NCBI RefSeq assembly: GCF_024713975.1
Contig: NC_091096.1
Span: 7,698,001 to 7,762,000 of the forward strand
Direction of reading: 5' to 3'
DNA from: Paralichthys olivaceus
Lineage: Eukaryota > Chordata > Actinopteri > Pleuronectiformes > Paralichthyidae
DNA length: 64,000 bases
Shown: positions 1 to 23,024 of the stretch, piece by piece
Numbering within the stretch: position 1 is the stretch's first letter
How the letters are laid out: each line of letters starts with the position of its first letter
Program-made: the position numbers and the translations under genes
The notes under the pieces: model-generated
What the model saw: only the letters and a program-made list of their open reading frames with translations
Databases searched by the model: none
Told to the model about the DNA's origin: nothing

Positions 1-504
1 TGAATTGCCCTAAAGAGATTATCCAGCAAAATAAACATTTAGTTTTGTTCTTTCTTTGCTCTTTGTTTTGATGAGACTCATCTTATTGTTTATCACCTGA
101 CACCTACAGGTGGAAACAGCTCCACATTACCTCCTCTGACCACATGCAGGGTATATGCAGGAAATCAAGTCATAAAAAGGATCAAATTAGCTATTAAATT
201 GTAGGCTCTATTATACCCACTGTTTTACACACCACTTAAATGGAGGTTTTGAGCATGTGGAGCTTTCACATTAAAAAAGTGTTGACAACATTTTCATAAA
301 CAAAAGGTTTTCTCAAATATTGCACCACAAACTGTAGTTTTATACATTTTAGTTTGCTGCAACTCCAATTGTTTAAAGCTTCAATGGAATTGTAAATATG
401 ACTATTTGATGTACCTAGGACAAATGGAAATTTGAAAAGCTGTTAGAATGACCTTAAGTCTTGACTGAGAAGGACACTGTGTCTAAATCAATTCAAGCAT
501 ATGA
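1..504. other. intergenic, nothing recognised
   Basis: This AT-rich stretch lies beyond the putative 3' end of rnf165. I see no coding potential, RNA gene or recognisable repeat in it. The perfect hairpin at 505-572 borders it on the right. Confidence 0.5.
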
Positions 505-572
505 TTAATTTGAATTGATTAATTGATGTACCAGATGGGACTCTGGTACATCAATTAATCAATTCAAATTAA
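505..572. repeat. perfect 31-bp inverted repeat with 6-nt loop
   Basis: Positions 505-535 are the exact reverse complement of 542-572, and the spacer at 536-541 reads TGGGAC. The stem is AT-rich apart from a GTACCAGA/TCTGGTAC block next to the loop. It lies about 100 bp beyond the inferred rnf165 polyadenylation site. A perfect stem this long suggests a recent palindromic duplication, a MITE-like relic or a structured RNA. No known miRNA sequence is recognised. Confidence 0.85.
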
Positions 573-677
573 AAGCAAAAGTTGGTCAATATGTCTAATT
601 AAACTTCTATATGAAATGATAAAACCCAGATGCCAAATAAAACCACACACTAGATTAGTTGTCAGCATTTTAGGCAG

Positions 678-683
678 TTTATT
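678..683 (-). promoter_or_regulatory. rnf165: candidate polyadenylation signal of rnf165
   Basis: TTTATT on the plus strand gives AATAAA on the minus strand. It is followed in the minus direction by a T/G-containing stretch. It is the last good AATAAA before the hairpin and would end a 3' UTR of about 3.6 kb. Earlier AATAAA motifs between here and the stop codon could be used as alternatives. Confidence 0.4.
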
Positions 684-3600
684 TGAAAAACACATACAAA
701 AAGATCATATACAAGACAATAAATAAAAAAGAGACAGAACAGTTTGGGTTAAGCTATGCAACTTTTTGCATCATCATTAGTAATAAATACAGTACAAAAT
801 CCACCCAGAGTGAATCTAAAGATTTTCCACAATATTCACTGATCATGTTATTCTTCATTATGATTTAGCTATTGCTTTCATATTATTGATACATACTTCT
901 ACTTTTCTATAAAATACTCAAGATCATAAAACATTGCGCGGTTACAGCAAAACAGCAGTGTGTTGTACAAAGATGGCCACTTCCCTTTTTCACTGGCAGG
1001 TTAATAATCGACAATTTTTTTCAGCAGCAAAGAAACATTTGAAATATTCAAGAAGGTACAGCATCATATTAAACACATCTACAGAGCTACTCCCACATAC
1101 ACATAGGAAAACCTGAGAAGGACATGCATTAAAAAGCTTGTGCTTTAAGTTCTACTGTTCATTCCGGTTCATCAGCTTGAGTTAATACTATGGCTACTGT
1201 CCAGTTCGCTCTGGAGTTATGGGGGTACACTGTGGAGGGCGTTGGGTAAGGCCAGTGAGAGCACGAAATGAAAGAAGAAGAATAGTAAGACCAGCCAGCG
1301 TCATTCCAATCCGATACATGTTATAATAATTTGCAGGATTAGTATTAGTATTAATAAGAAATGCACACCGAAAACGTAGTTAGCTTATTATACCCAGGTG
1401 TAAATCACGCTATCTATATTGTATAACCACAGTACACCAGAAGTTTGCTCAATAAGATCAATGGCTCAAGTTAGCATGTTACATACTTCCAAAAATCCCA
1501 CACAAAGCAACTGCCAGCGATACAGAAGAACGAATAATACAGCTCGTTATGTGGGTCCTAAAATAAGCACTAAACTGAGATCCAGATATGATCGAATATC
1601 GTGAACATGGTTGTAATAATACAAAAAAAATGATGAAATGTTAAAATTAGGACTGATTATGGGAAACAAAGCGCCATCATATGAGAAAAGCAAGCGAAAC
1701 TGTGGAGTCATACTAAGACAAAAGGAGCTGTATCCCGTCATCATCAAAGACGAGGGGGAGGGATGAGGTTTAAACGATAAAAAGAAATCATTCAAACGTA
1801 AAATCGAGAGATGACATGATTGGAATGTAATCCAGATCAACAGCACCATGCTGGCTAGCAAATGTGTCAGGGAAACTCCCCCCCAGGTCAATTTTTCAAC
1901 AATTTTCTTTTTTTCCTCCTTTGAAAAAGAAAACACAGACGGCATGCAAAAGCATCCCCACCGACCAATGCATAATGAGGTATTCTTTTTTTAATATTTT
2001 GTGTTATTTTAAATAAATATATTGATTAAATTGCAAAGTTATGAGATAGAGACATTAAATATTCCACCACAATAGCTAGCTAGCTACAGTTAGTAATAAA
2101 TAATGATTGTTAAATACTTAAGGCATCTTTAATCACAGCATTCTATGTGAACTAGCGAACCTCCATTTTCATCCATCTGTAGTTTTTTGGATGGAGGTCT
2201 CATACAAAAAGAAAAGAAATGCAACACAAACAGTCAAGTTACCCTCCAATAATACACAAGGAAGCATGAAAATACTTGAAACTGAGAAGAAACACAAAAT
2301 CTAGGACAAGAAGAACCCACATCACCAAACCAAAAAATCAGGCAACTCCATATTATAGTGCATTTACAAAACACAAGCTACATTATAACAACAATAAATA
2401 TGTTTTTGCAGCATTGCAGCTTTTTCTTCACTATGGTTAAAATGGACAGGGACTCGGCATATTAGTACCATGTCCAAATTGGCATGTGAGCGAAAAGAAT
2501 ACAAGTAATAAGAAAAAATATATAAAGAAATGGCAAAAAATAAATTGACAATTGAAATAAAACTAATGTTAAGAACAATTGTTTGGTATTTTTCAAATGG
2601 ATGGCTTTTTCTCCCTTTCACCCTCCTTCAAGTGAACTACGCCGACATGGTTCATGCATGATATAGAGAAAACGGCTTCTATCACCGAACATGTCACAGT
2701 TGTTCTAGCAATACCGTACACGACTACCATGGGAGAGGGGGGGCTGTGGGGACAATCATACACATTCTAGCACATATCACAGGCAAACTAGTTTGAATTT
2801 TTCCCTGTAACACCAGACACAGTCTTTTTTATCAAACAGTGGGAGCAACTTAGATTTGAAATGAAAGGAGCCGATACACAACAGAGGCAATTCACCGCAT
2901 ATAAGAAATCACATGTGCTTGTTCGATAGGCAATAAGGTTCCGGTAATAGGTGATACAAATGTCCGATTTTATTCACTCTGATGGCAAGACTCAGGCACT
3001 GCATCCTCAAGCCCATGCCGGCCTCTCATGACCACAATCATGCCGCGAGCAAGGCAACACAGAGGAGTTGCTGTTAGACACGGATCCACCGAGCAGCTCT
3101 TTGAATCCTAATCGCAGACACTAGGAGAGAAATGCTACATTTGTCCGAGATCTGTGTCTAAGGGCAACTTTGGTCTAAACTCGGGAGAGAGGGAGGGGAA
3201 AGGGGGCGGGGGGGTCGCATTCTCGTTCCTCCTCTATGAATGAGTGGGATCGTCAGTATCGTCATAGTATACGCTTCACATGCACAGACACAGTCCCTGT
3301 TTCTACTGCTCCACAATATTACGACACAGCCCAAGCCTGCCATACAGCATGCACATCTGAGGCCTCCGCTCTAGATTATGGAGGCCCGACTACGACACTA
3401 CACAGATCACTGGAAGCCATGCCTGCAGTTAGCGGGTTTAGCATCAAACTCTGATGGCGTCTACCAACCGTTAATCCAAAACCATGTGAGACTAGAACGA
3501 GGGATTTTTGGCCTTTTTACACAACTAGCTCCTCCTGTCGTTGCCTATGATTGAACACGCTGAATGTTCTCAGAGCTGTAGTCACCCTCTCTGTTCTGTA

Positions 3601-4255
3601 GGTTTATTTTGCACAAACATATTTCTCAAAAGTCTTTTTGCTTGCTACACAACACTGTTACTCTGTAAATACTTATTCAGTACTATACTCCATTACACCA
3701 CAAGCATTCAGCTACAAGAGTTCACACCAAACAACCTCATGCTAATCATTTGATAATATTCTGTACAGATGTGCTGAGGGCTTGGGCAGAGTGCAGCTTA
3801 AAGGATTTTTTCACAGGCCTGGGGGAAAGGGTTTAGATGTGGCAGAGAAATGGCCTTAATACACCGCACTGAGCTGGGGAGGTTGGTAGTCAGTGTCCTC
3901 TCTCTCTCTCTCTCTCTGTGGCTGTATGGAGAAATGTACACAGGGTACACTGACAGAATCGTGTGAAGCCTCAGCACATCTGTCCATACGTGTCCGCTGC
4001 TACGTTTACCTCCAGCAAAGTTCCATTCAACCAACCTTCAGTCCAGCCGCCGATCTGTGCGTCAACCCCCGTCCCTCGTTGTGTTGTAGGTGAGTGTGCT
4101 TTGTTGATCCCTCTGTCACGGCCGTCTCACAAGACGGGCTCGTTGAGTGATGCAGAGGGGGAAGAGGGGTGTTTGGCAGAGCTTTTCCCCCCAGAAGGGA
4201 GGCAATGGAGAATTCACAAGACCAGATCCGAAGCTGCGGGAGTCGACAGGAGCTA
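684..4255 (-). other. rnf165: inferred long 3' UTR of rnf165
   Basis: This is the gene-free 3.57-kb stretch directly downstream of the rnf165 stop codon on the minus strand. It has no splice-supported coding exon. The open frames in it, such as 132 codons at 1547-1945 on the minus strand, lack domain-like composition. Mammalian RNF165 is known to have a very long 3' UTR, which is why I read the stretch this way. Its extent is inference and depends on the signal at 678-683. Confidence 0.45.
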
Positions 4256-13388
<9,133 letters not shown>

Positions 13389-13949
13389 CCTGGGATCCGT
13401 ATCTCAAGGTTCCGCTGGGTTATTCGGAGAGACACAGAAGTACTAGCCCATGCGGATCTACATTCAGGCGGCTGCTTGTTGCTGGAGAACCGAGCGGATC
13501 GACTGTCTGACTCCGACAAAAGCAGACGTGTCGTGCGCCGTCCGGGGCGACAGGGGGCGATGTTGCGACACTGCGAGTCTCCACACTGACCTCGAAGAAC
13601 AATGGAGTCACCGTGAAAAGTTGTTTTTGTGTTCAGGTTTTTATTTTTGGGGAGAAATGGGAAACGATTACATGAATGAGTTTGAATAGTTTGTGTTGAT
13701 ATTTGAGCAGTTCAAGTTCAGTCAATGTCTTTTAATAACGAAGGTTATTCATTTGTCAGAGGTCACAAAAAAACTGAAGATAAGAGTTTTTCAAATTTCA
13801 GGGAAATTTTAAGAAAAGTGTGACAACCTCACTTACAGCTTATCTGCTGCAATTTAAGTAATCAGTCATCAATCAAATTGTATTCTTATACCCCATATTC
13901 ACAAATCACAATTTGTAACATAATGGAAAAGTCAATGTTTTTCCATAAG

Positions 13950-14060
13950 AATTATTATTATTATTTGGTCGTTTAGCAGATGCTTTTATCCAAAGCGACT
14001 TACAAGGGAGACATAACATTCAAGTTACATAGCAACAAAGATCTTGTAACAATAAATACT
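13950..14060. mobile_element. fish SINE/LINE-tail-like fragment
   Basis: Contains 'tttagcagatgcttttatcc' followed by 'aaagcgacttacaa', a sequence highly repeated across teleost genomes. It lies between rnf165 and atp5fa1. It has no coding capacity. The family name cannot be set without a repeat library. Confidence 0.6.
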
Positions 14061-14841
14061 ACCCTACGTTTAAGGGCAAAAAGAAAATGTCTGATACAGA
14101 TGAAGGGGCAGCAATGACAAATTAATTGAGGAGTTATTGTCAGTAATGGGTACGTAGACGTATTGTATTTCAAGCAGTTTTGTTGTAATCATAGTCCATG
14201 ATCAGCTGTCACCACGATCAGGATCCACCATCATGATCTACGATTAGCTGCCAACACAACCACTGTAATGTTTCCTACATATAGATATTAGTTATAAAAT
14301 AAATTGGGAATCTGTAAATATCATCATAACAATCATTCTTTCCACTTAAACATCAATTTTCTGGCCCCAGGTCAGGCCTAATGGTTAATTGAATTAATTT
14401 TGTGATAAGGAATACAGCTGGGAAGGAGATGGAAATGTAAAAATGTAAATACATTTATGCACTTGGCAAATGATTCTACACCGTTTCACTCTATACCATT
14501 CATATGGATTATCAATATATCTTTTGTGCTTTGGTTGGTGTAACAGTAGTTTCTTTTATGTGTAGTGTATTTTATTTTTGTGAAACCTATAAATAGATGT
14601 GAAAAATTAGGAAATAAAAATAATTCAAATATAGCATTTTGCAGTTTTTAGAGGAGCAATCATGGAATTTGTGTCACTCTGACAGGTGCAGACAATAACG
14701 ACACATAACAGTGTTTGCAAATTAATAAAAATAACCCCTGTATTGTAATAGTGGCAGCAGGAGCAGTAGTATCAGAACTTTAACTGCCCGTGGCCAAAAC
14801 TGACTAACTGTACATATTGCACAATCCCTCCCCTGGTGGGT
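14061..14841. other. intergenic between rnf165 and atp5fa1
   Basis: AT-rich with no recognisable gene or RNA. Two near-repeats of 'catgatc.gc..tc..ca.ga' occur around 14200-14255 (catgatcagctgtcaccacgatcagg and catgatctacgattagctg). Nothing else is supported. Confidence 0.4.
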
Positions 14842-14948
14842 TAGTACAGTACAGTACAGTACAGTATAGTATAGTATAGTATAGTATAGTATAGTACAGT
14901 ATAGTACAGTACAGTACAGTACAGTACAGTATAGTACAGTACAGTATA
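14842..14948. repeat. (AGTAC/AGTAT)n pentanucleotide array
   Basis: About 21 tandem copies of a 5-bp unit alternating between TACAG and TATAG forms. It ends about 155 bp upstream of the atp5fa1 start codon, so it probably sits in that gene's proximal promoter. Because 5 is not a multiple of 3, all minus-strand frames read through as LYCTV-type repeats; these are not genes. Confidence 0.95.
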
Positions 14949-14976
14949 AAATATATCTGGCAGTGTCTTCTCCCTG

Positions 14977-14990
14977 TCGACAGGGGGCAA
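14977..14990 (+). promoter_or_regulatory. CTCF-like motif upstream of atp5fa1
   Basis: TCGACAGGGGGCAA resembles the core of the vertebrate CTCF consensus (CCACCAGGGGGCGC type). A similar motif in the same orientation lies at 13548-13560, on the other side of the shared intergenic region. Motif match only. Confidence 0.3.
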
Positions 14991-15104
14991 CAATGAGTCG
15001 GAGCAGGAAATGTGACATGACACATAAATAGAAGAAGAGTCCATTCAGCCATTACATTGACTCCCAGGCGGTGGTGGAGGACAGGTCATTAGCAACCCGA
15101 CAAC

Positions 15105-18850
<3,746 letters not shown>

Positions 18851-18957
18851 TGGATAGCACTTCTGTCGTTCTTCAGTGAGCTCCCTGTCTTTGTCCCCGT
18901 TACGCTTATATATGTGAACACACTGAAGGCCAAAACCTCCATGTACAGATTTCTCCA

Positions 18958-18963
18958 AATAAA
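18958..18963 (+). promoter_or_regulatory. atp5fa1: polyadenylation signal of atp5fa1
   Basis: AATAAA 108 bp after the stop codon, followed by a short U/G-containing region. This gives a compact 3' UTR of about 130 nt, typical of this housekeeping gene. Confidence 0.8.
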
Positions 18964-18984
18964 ATTTTACAACCCTATCGTGCT

Positions 18985-21900
18985 GTAAAATGCTTCTGAC
19001 TGTGCGCTTCGCTTAACTACAGCAGGTTGTGTTTAGTTTGGAGCCCTCAGAGCAGATTTCACCAGTAACAGACGAGCTGGAGTCATGTGAGAAGTACAAA
19101 CACATCAAATGTGTGTATTTGTATTTCATTGTCCCAAAATATAAAGTTAACATGTAGCAACACAAGTCATCTGCTGTTTACTGTCATGAATTGTTCATAA
19201 GAGGGTAAATAAATGAGTTTAGGTTGACTAGACAAGTATCTGTTCACTTCTCTTTTCAGAGTATGTGAAGAGTAAGTGCAAGCCTAGTTTTTAACTAGGG
19301 ATGAAATGCGGTGAAGTGTTTGATACGATGGTAATAAACTCAGTTACAACCCATCTTGAATTGTCTGTATTATTTAGAATTTATTGGGTAAATTTACAAT
19401 CTATAATTCATAATATGTCAAGCATGTGTATGTGTTTATTTCAAAGTGGGATTGCAACTAATTTATTTCTTATAATCACCATAGTTTATTTATGAATCTT
19501 TTTGGCTATATTATGAAAAGATGCTCAATTCTTTTGCAGCTATTTAAGATTGTTTATTTTGTTTGACCAAAATCCAAAGTTATTTAATTTTTAAAAGGAA
19601 GCAAGACATCCTGACATTTGAAAAATCCAAATACAGCACTGGTATATGTTAATTTAGCTTGATAACTGAAACTGCACTAAAAGATTATTAATATCAAACA
19701 AAAACATTTTGTCTGATTATCAATAGAATAATTAGTAGTTAGGTTCTATTCTTTTTTTTTTAAACATGAAATCTGACACTTCCAAAAGGTTTTGTGCAGC
19801 CTTTGTGTCTTTCATGACCACTAGGTGGCCATAGAACCCAAAAAGAAGACTGAGCTACTCAGGCTGAACAAAGTTTCAACTGTTGTAGTGGGAGAGGAAA
19901 TCAGACCCCAACACCACAGTGTAGTAATACTCTGTGGTGTTGGGATTATGCAGTCAAACCTCAGTGAAAATACAAAAGCATCAAAATATATATTTAGAAG
20001 TACCAAGAGTAAAAGATGTCATCGTGCAGATTAATTTCAAAATAGTGTTTGTGATGAAAAGGAAAAAGAGCATCTTGTACAAGGTTTAATAAAGAGGGAT
20101 CAGATTACATTGCAAGCCTCTGCATACACATCTGTATTCCCTCAACCACAACATTAAAGATTTGTATGAAAAGGTTTGGTGGTTGGAATTGAGCTGAAGA
20201 ACAACGTCAGTGGTCCATTCCTGCTTCGGTGACATAAAGTCTCACTGAGGATATGTTTCCCCTTTGTGAGGTCAATGTGTCTTTTCTACTTCTCTATTCG
20301 AGGGCGCCACTTAAAGCAGGAACCAAGTTAAATAGATACAGCTGTTGTTCAAGTCGAGTACTTCTCTGTGAGGGATTCCATCTGGAACTTTAACTTCACT
20401 CTCTTACGGTCGGAGTTCAACACCATTCACCTTCCGGTTCTTCTTTCAATCTTACCTGTCTCTAGGATCACTACAGTGGCCTCACAGGGGCCAGACAGGT
20501 CCCAGCATGAGGTTATTTGATTTGTCATTAACATGTCAGGAACATTTAGTGTGGAGGAAATTAAAAATCTGAACTGAGACAATTGTTTCAGTGACCGTTC
20601 TTTAAATGCTGTCATTGCACGCTGTACTCTGAGTGGCCTGTTTGTGCAGCAGCAGCAGCAGCATCACTGCCTGGACAGATAAAGTGCGACATGTGACAGA
20701 CAGTGAATGGAGCTGTTCTCAATGAGAGCTATTGTCCAGGTCAGCGTGACAAGAACAGAGAGCTCTGGAGCAGCAGACAATATGACCGGTCAGATTTCAG
20801 ACACAACAAGACACTTTTTTTTTTCTCTTTTTCATTGGACAGGTTGAGTGAGGACAGACAGAAATGAAGAAAGTAGAGGAATGACAAGGACTGGAACCAG
20901 GGACTCACTGAATCTTGATGCAGCATCCAACATCTTATATATATCTAATTTCACAAGAAGTATTTGTCTCTATTTTCTAATTTAATGTTTTATGTTTGTG
21001 AAGCAGAACCTTTTGCAGCTTAAATGTGAACAAATAGCTGCTGTTCTGCTTCTAAATCTAATTTGTTCATCAGAGTCACCAGGTTTCAGTTGAGAAAGAG
21101 ACAATGGAAACTCTCCACGAAGGAATTTTAAAAATGTATCACAATGACACATTCCTAGGAATTACATGCTATGTAATTTGTGTGTGTTGAGTTGTGTGTG
21201 AGGCTGATGTGTTGCCACTAGAACAAGTACCTGGATTTACTTTTCTCCTACTGTTCAGCCGTAAATAGTCAGAAGCAGTAACTACAGAAACAATAAAAGA
21301 AACATAAAACAAGTAAAAATGTGTCATTGCTCACAAATCAAATAGTTAAAATCACTCCAATGAATGTAGCTCTAATTTTTCACGTCTGCAAGATGGCTCC
21401 ACAACCTCTGTGCTCTCTCTCTCTCTCTAAGTCTGTTTCTGCTTCTATAGCCTACGTGTCCTTCCTCCTTTAAATAACAGGCACATTGTTGGTATATTGT
21501 ACTTTTATGCTAGTATAGTGTACTGTGTGTGCTAACTCACTTCCCCATTCAGTTTCTGCCCGTTACTCACAGTTTGACGTTGGTTCTGGTTAAGACTTAA
21601 CAGGCCGAGTCCTGCAGAGCTGGAGCTGCATTGAGGACAGATGAGTCACAAACGTCCTGATGACACATAAATAAGTGGTTTTCCGTGGAGCATAAAACTA
21701 TGACACGTAGATGAGTATCAAGTTGTTTAACTGCGACGTGGACTCTGTTTTTTGTTCAAGATGACGGCCCACTGATAACTTGAGGTTGGAATTGATGAGT
21801 GTGCTTTTGCTTATTGTTGTTGTTGCTGTGTGTTACATTTCTCAGTCGCTGTAAAAGGATTAAAACTCTGAAGCAGCAGATCCTTAACTCGTGACACACA

Positions 21901-22270
21901 TTCAAGGATCAGCACGTGCAGTGATGAGCCTGTTTGTTAAAGTGCTGACAGCTCCATGCCACCAGTGGGATCACAAACAAACTGACGTCTGGAGAAGTGT
22001 CCTTACGTCTGCATGATTGTGGTCTGTGTGGTCGATGCTCACAGGCAGAGAAGGTGTTATTTGGGGATACCTTGCTTTCAGGTCTGCATTTGTGAGACAC
22101 GTGTTCATGAATCACTCTCGTTTGATGCCCACATACCCGACTCTGCAGTCTTTGTGTTTACTGGAAAAACCCAGCAAGATCAACATCAGTGGACAGTTTG
22201 TGTGAGACTAGCAAATTAAACTCTTCACCACTCACTCAAAAACGCATAAATCATTTCCCACATTTACATA
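18985..22270. other. 3.3-kb intergenic region, no gene seen
   Basis: AT-rich spacer between atp5fa1 and plpp1, which converge. Open frames are short and lack protein-like composition. Contents noted: a 13-bp stem hairpin at 19907-19944, 'ccactaggtggcc' near 19819-19831, a short (CAG)n at 20648-20662 and a short (CT)n at 21415-21428. No RNA gene is recognised. Confidence 0.5.
19907..19944. repeat. inverted repeat, 13-bp perfect stem and 12-nt loop
   Basis: CCCAACACCACAG at 19907-19919 pairs exactly with CTGTGGTGTTGGG at 19932-19944. Pairing does not extend convincingly beyond this, so it is shorter than a typical pre-miRNA. Confidence 0.8.
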
Positions 22271-22290
22271 AGTAGCAAAATGGAGCTCCT

Positions 22291-22296
22291 TTTATT
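22291..22296 (-). promoter_or_regulatory. plpp1: candidate polyadenylation signal of plpp1
   Basis: TTTATT on plus (AATAAA on minus), about 730 bp beyond the stop codon. It defines a putative 3' UTR at about 22275-23024. A small hairpin (cccataataa/ttattatgtggg) lies inside that UTR at about 22711-22735. Confidence 0.5.
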
Positions 22297-23024
22297 TGTC
22301 TCATATTTTCCAGCACAGCTTCTGTTTAATCCTTCAGCGTGGACAAAATCACAGAGAGCTTCATACAAGAAAAGCCCACACATGAATTCACTGTATTTTC
22401 CATAAAGTACAGTGTAATAAGATCAGCTGAGGGTCATAACAGCAGGTAGCAGCAGTCTGACCAAGGCAAAAGAATTAACATAAAATATGGAGTTCATGCT
22501 CCATTTTCATTTTTAAGAAGGGTCCAGGTTTTCTTCTTCACAGGTGCCAGGCTCTCTACAAGCCTGCTTGCAGCGCGCACACAGACACTCATTATATTCT
22601 TGGCTAAAGGAATTTCAAGGATGGCAGCGTCAGACCAATATAAACTAGAATCCACATTTCCAACAAGTGTACACTGTGAACCCACATGCTCCACCGTATT
22701 TTGCGGCATCATCCCATAATAAATGTTATTATGTGGGATTCAGGCAAAAACTAGAAGAAATTATGGCTTCTCTATATCTCAGTAAAGTGCAAGTACTGTC
22801 TTATGCATAACACTTTTGTTCCTGCAATTAAAGTTTACCAGCCACAACAAAGTAAGCGTGCGGGCCGCAGCGTTGTCTCCATGAGACCGACTGTGTTGAA
22901 GAGATGCACAGAAACAGCCAGCAGTTAAAGTCAAAGACCTGTGATGTGTTTAAGTCCACTCTGGTTGTTCTTAGAGATCTTAGAGATATAGGCCCTGAAC
23001 AGAATTGTCTGTGAGGCCTTGGGT

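Noticed and set aside
1547-1945. 132-codon minus-strand open frame
   Set aside because: Lies in the inferred rnf165 3' UTR and has no protein-like motif or splice support.
14722-15052. Three overlapping minus-strand LYCTV-type open frames
   Set aside because: Produced by the 5-bp AGTAC array, which reads the same in every frame.
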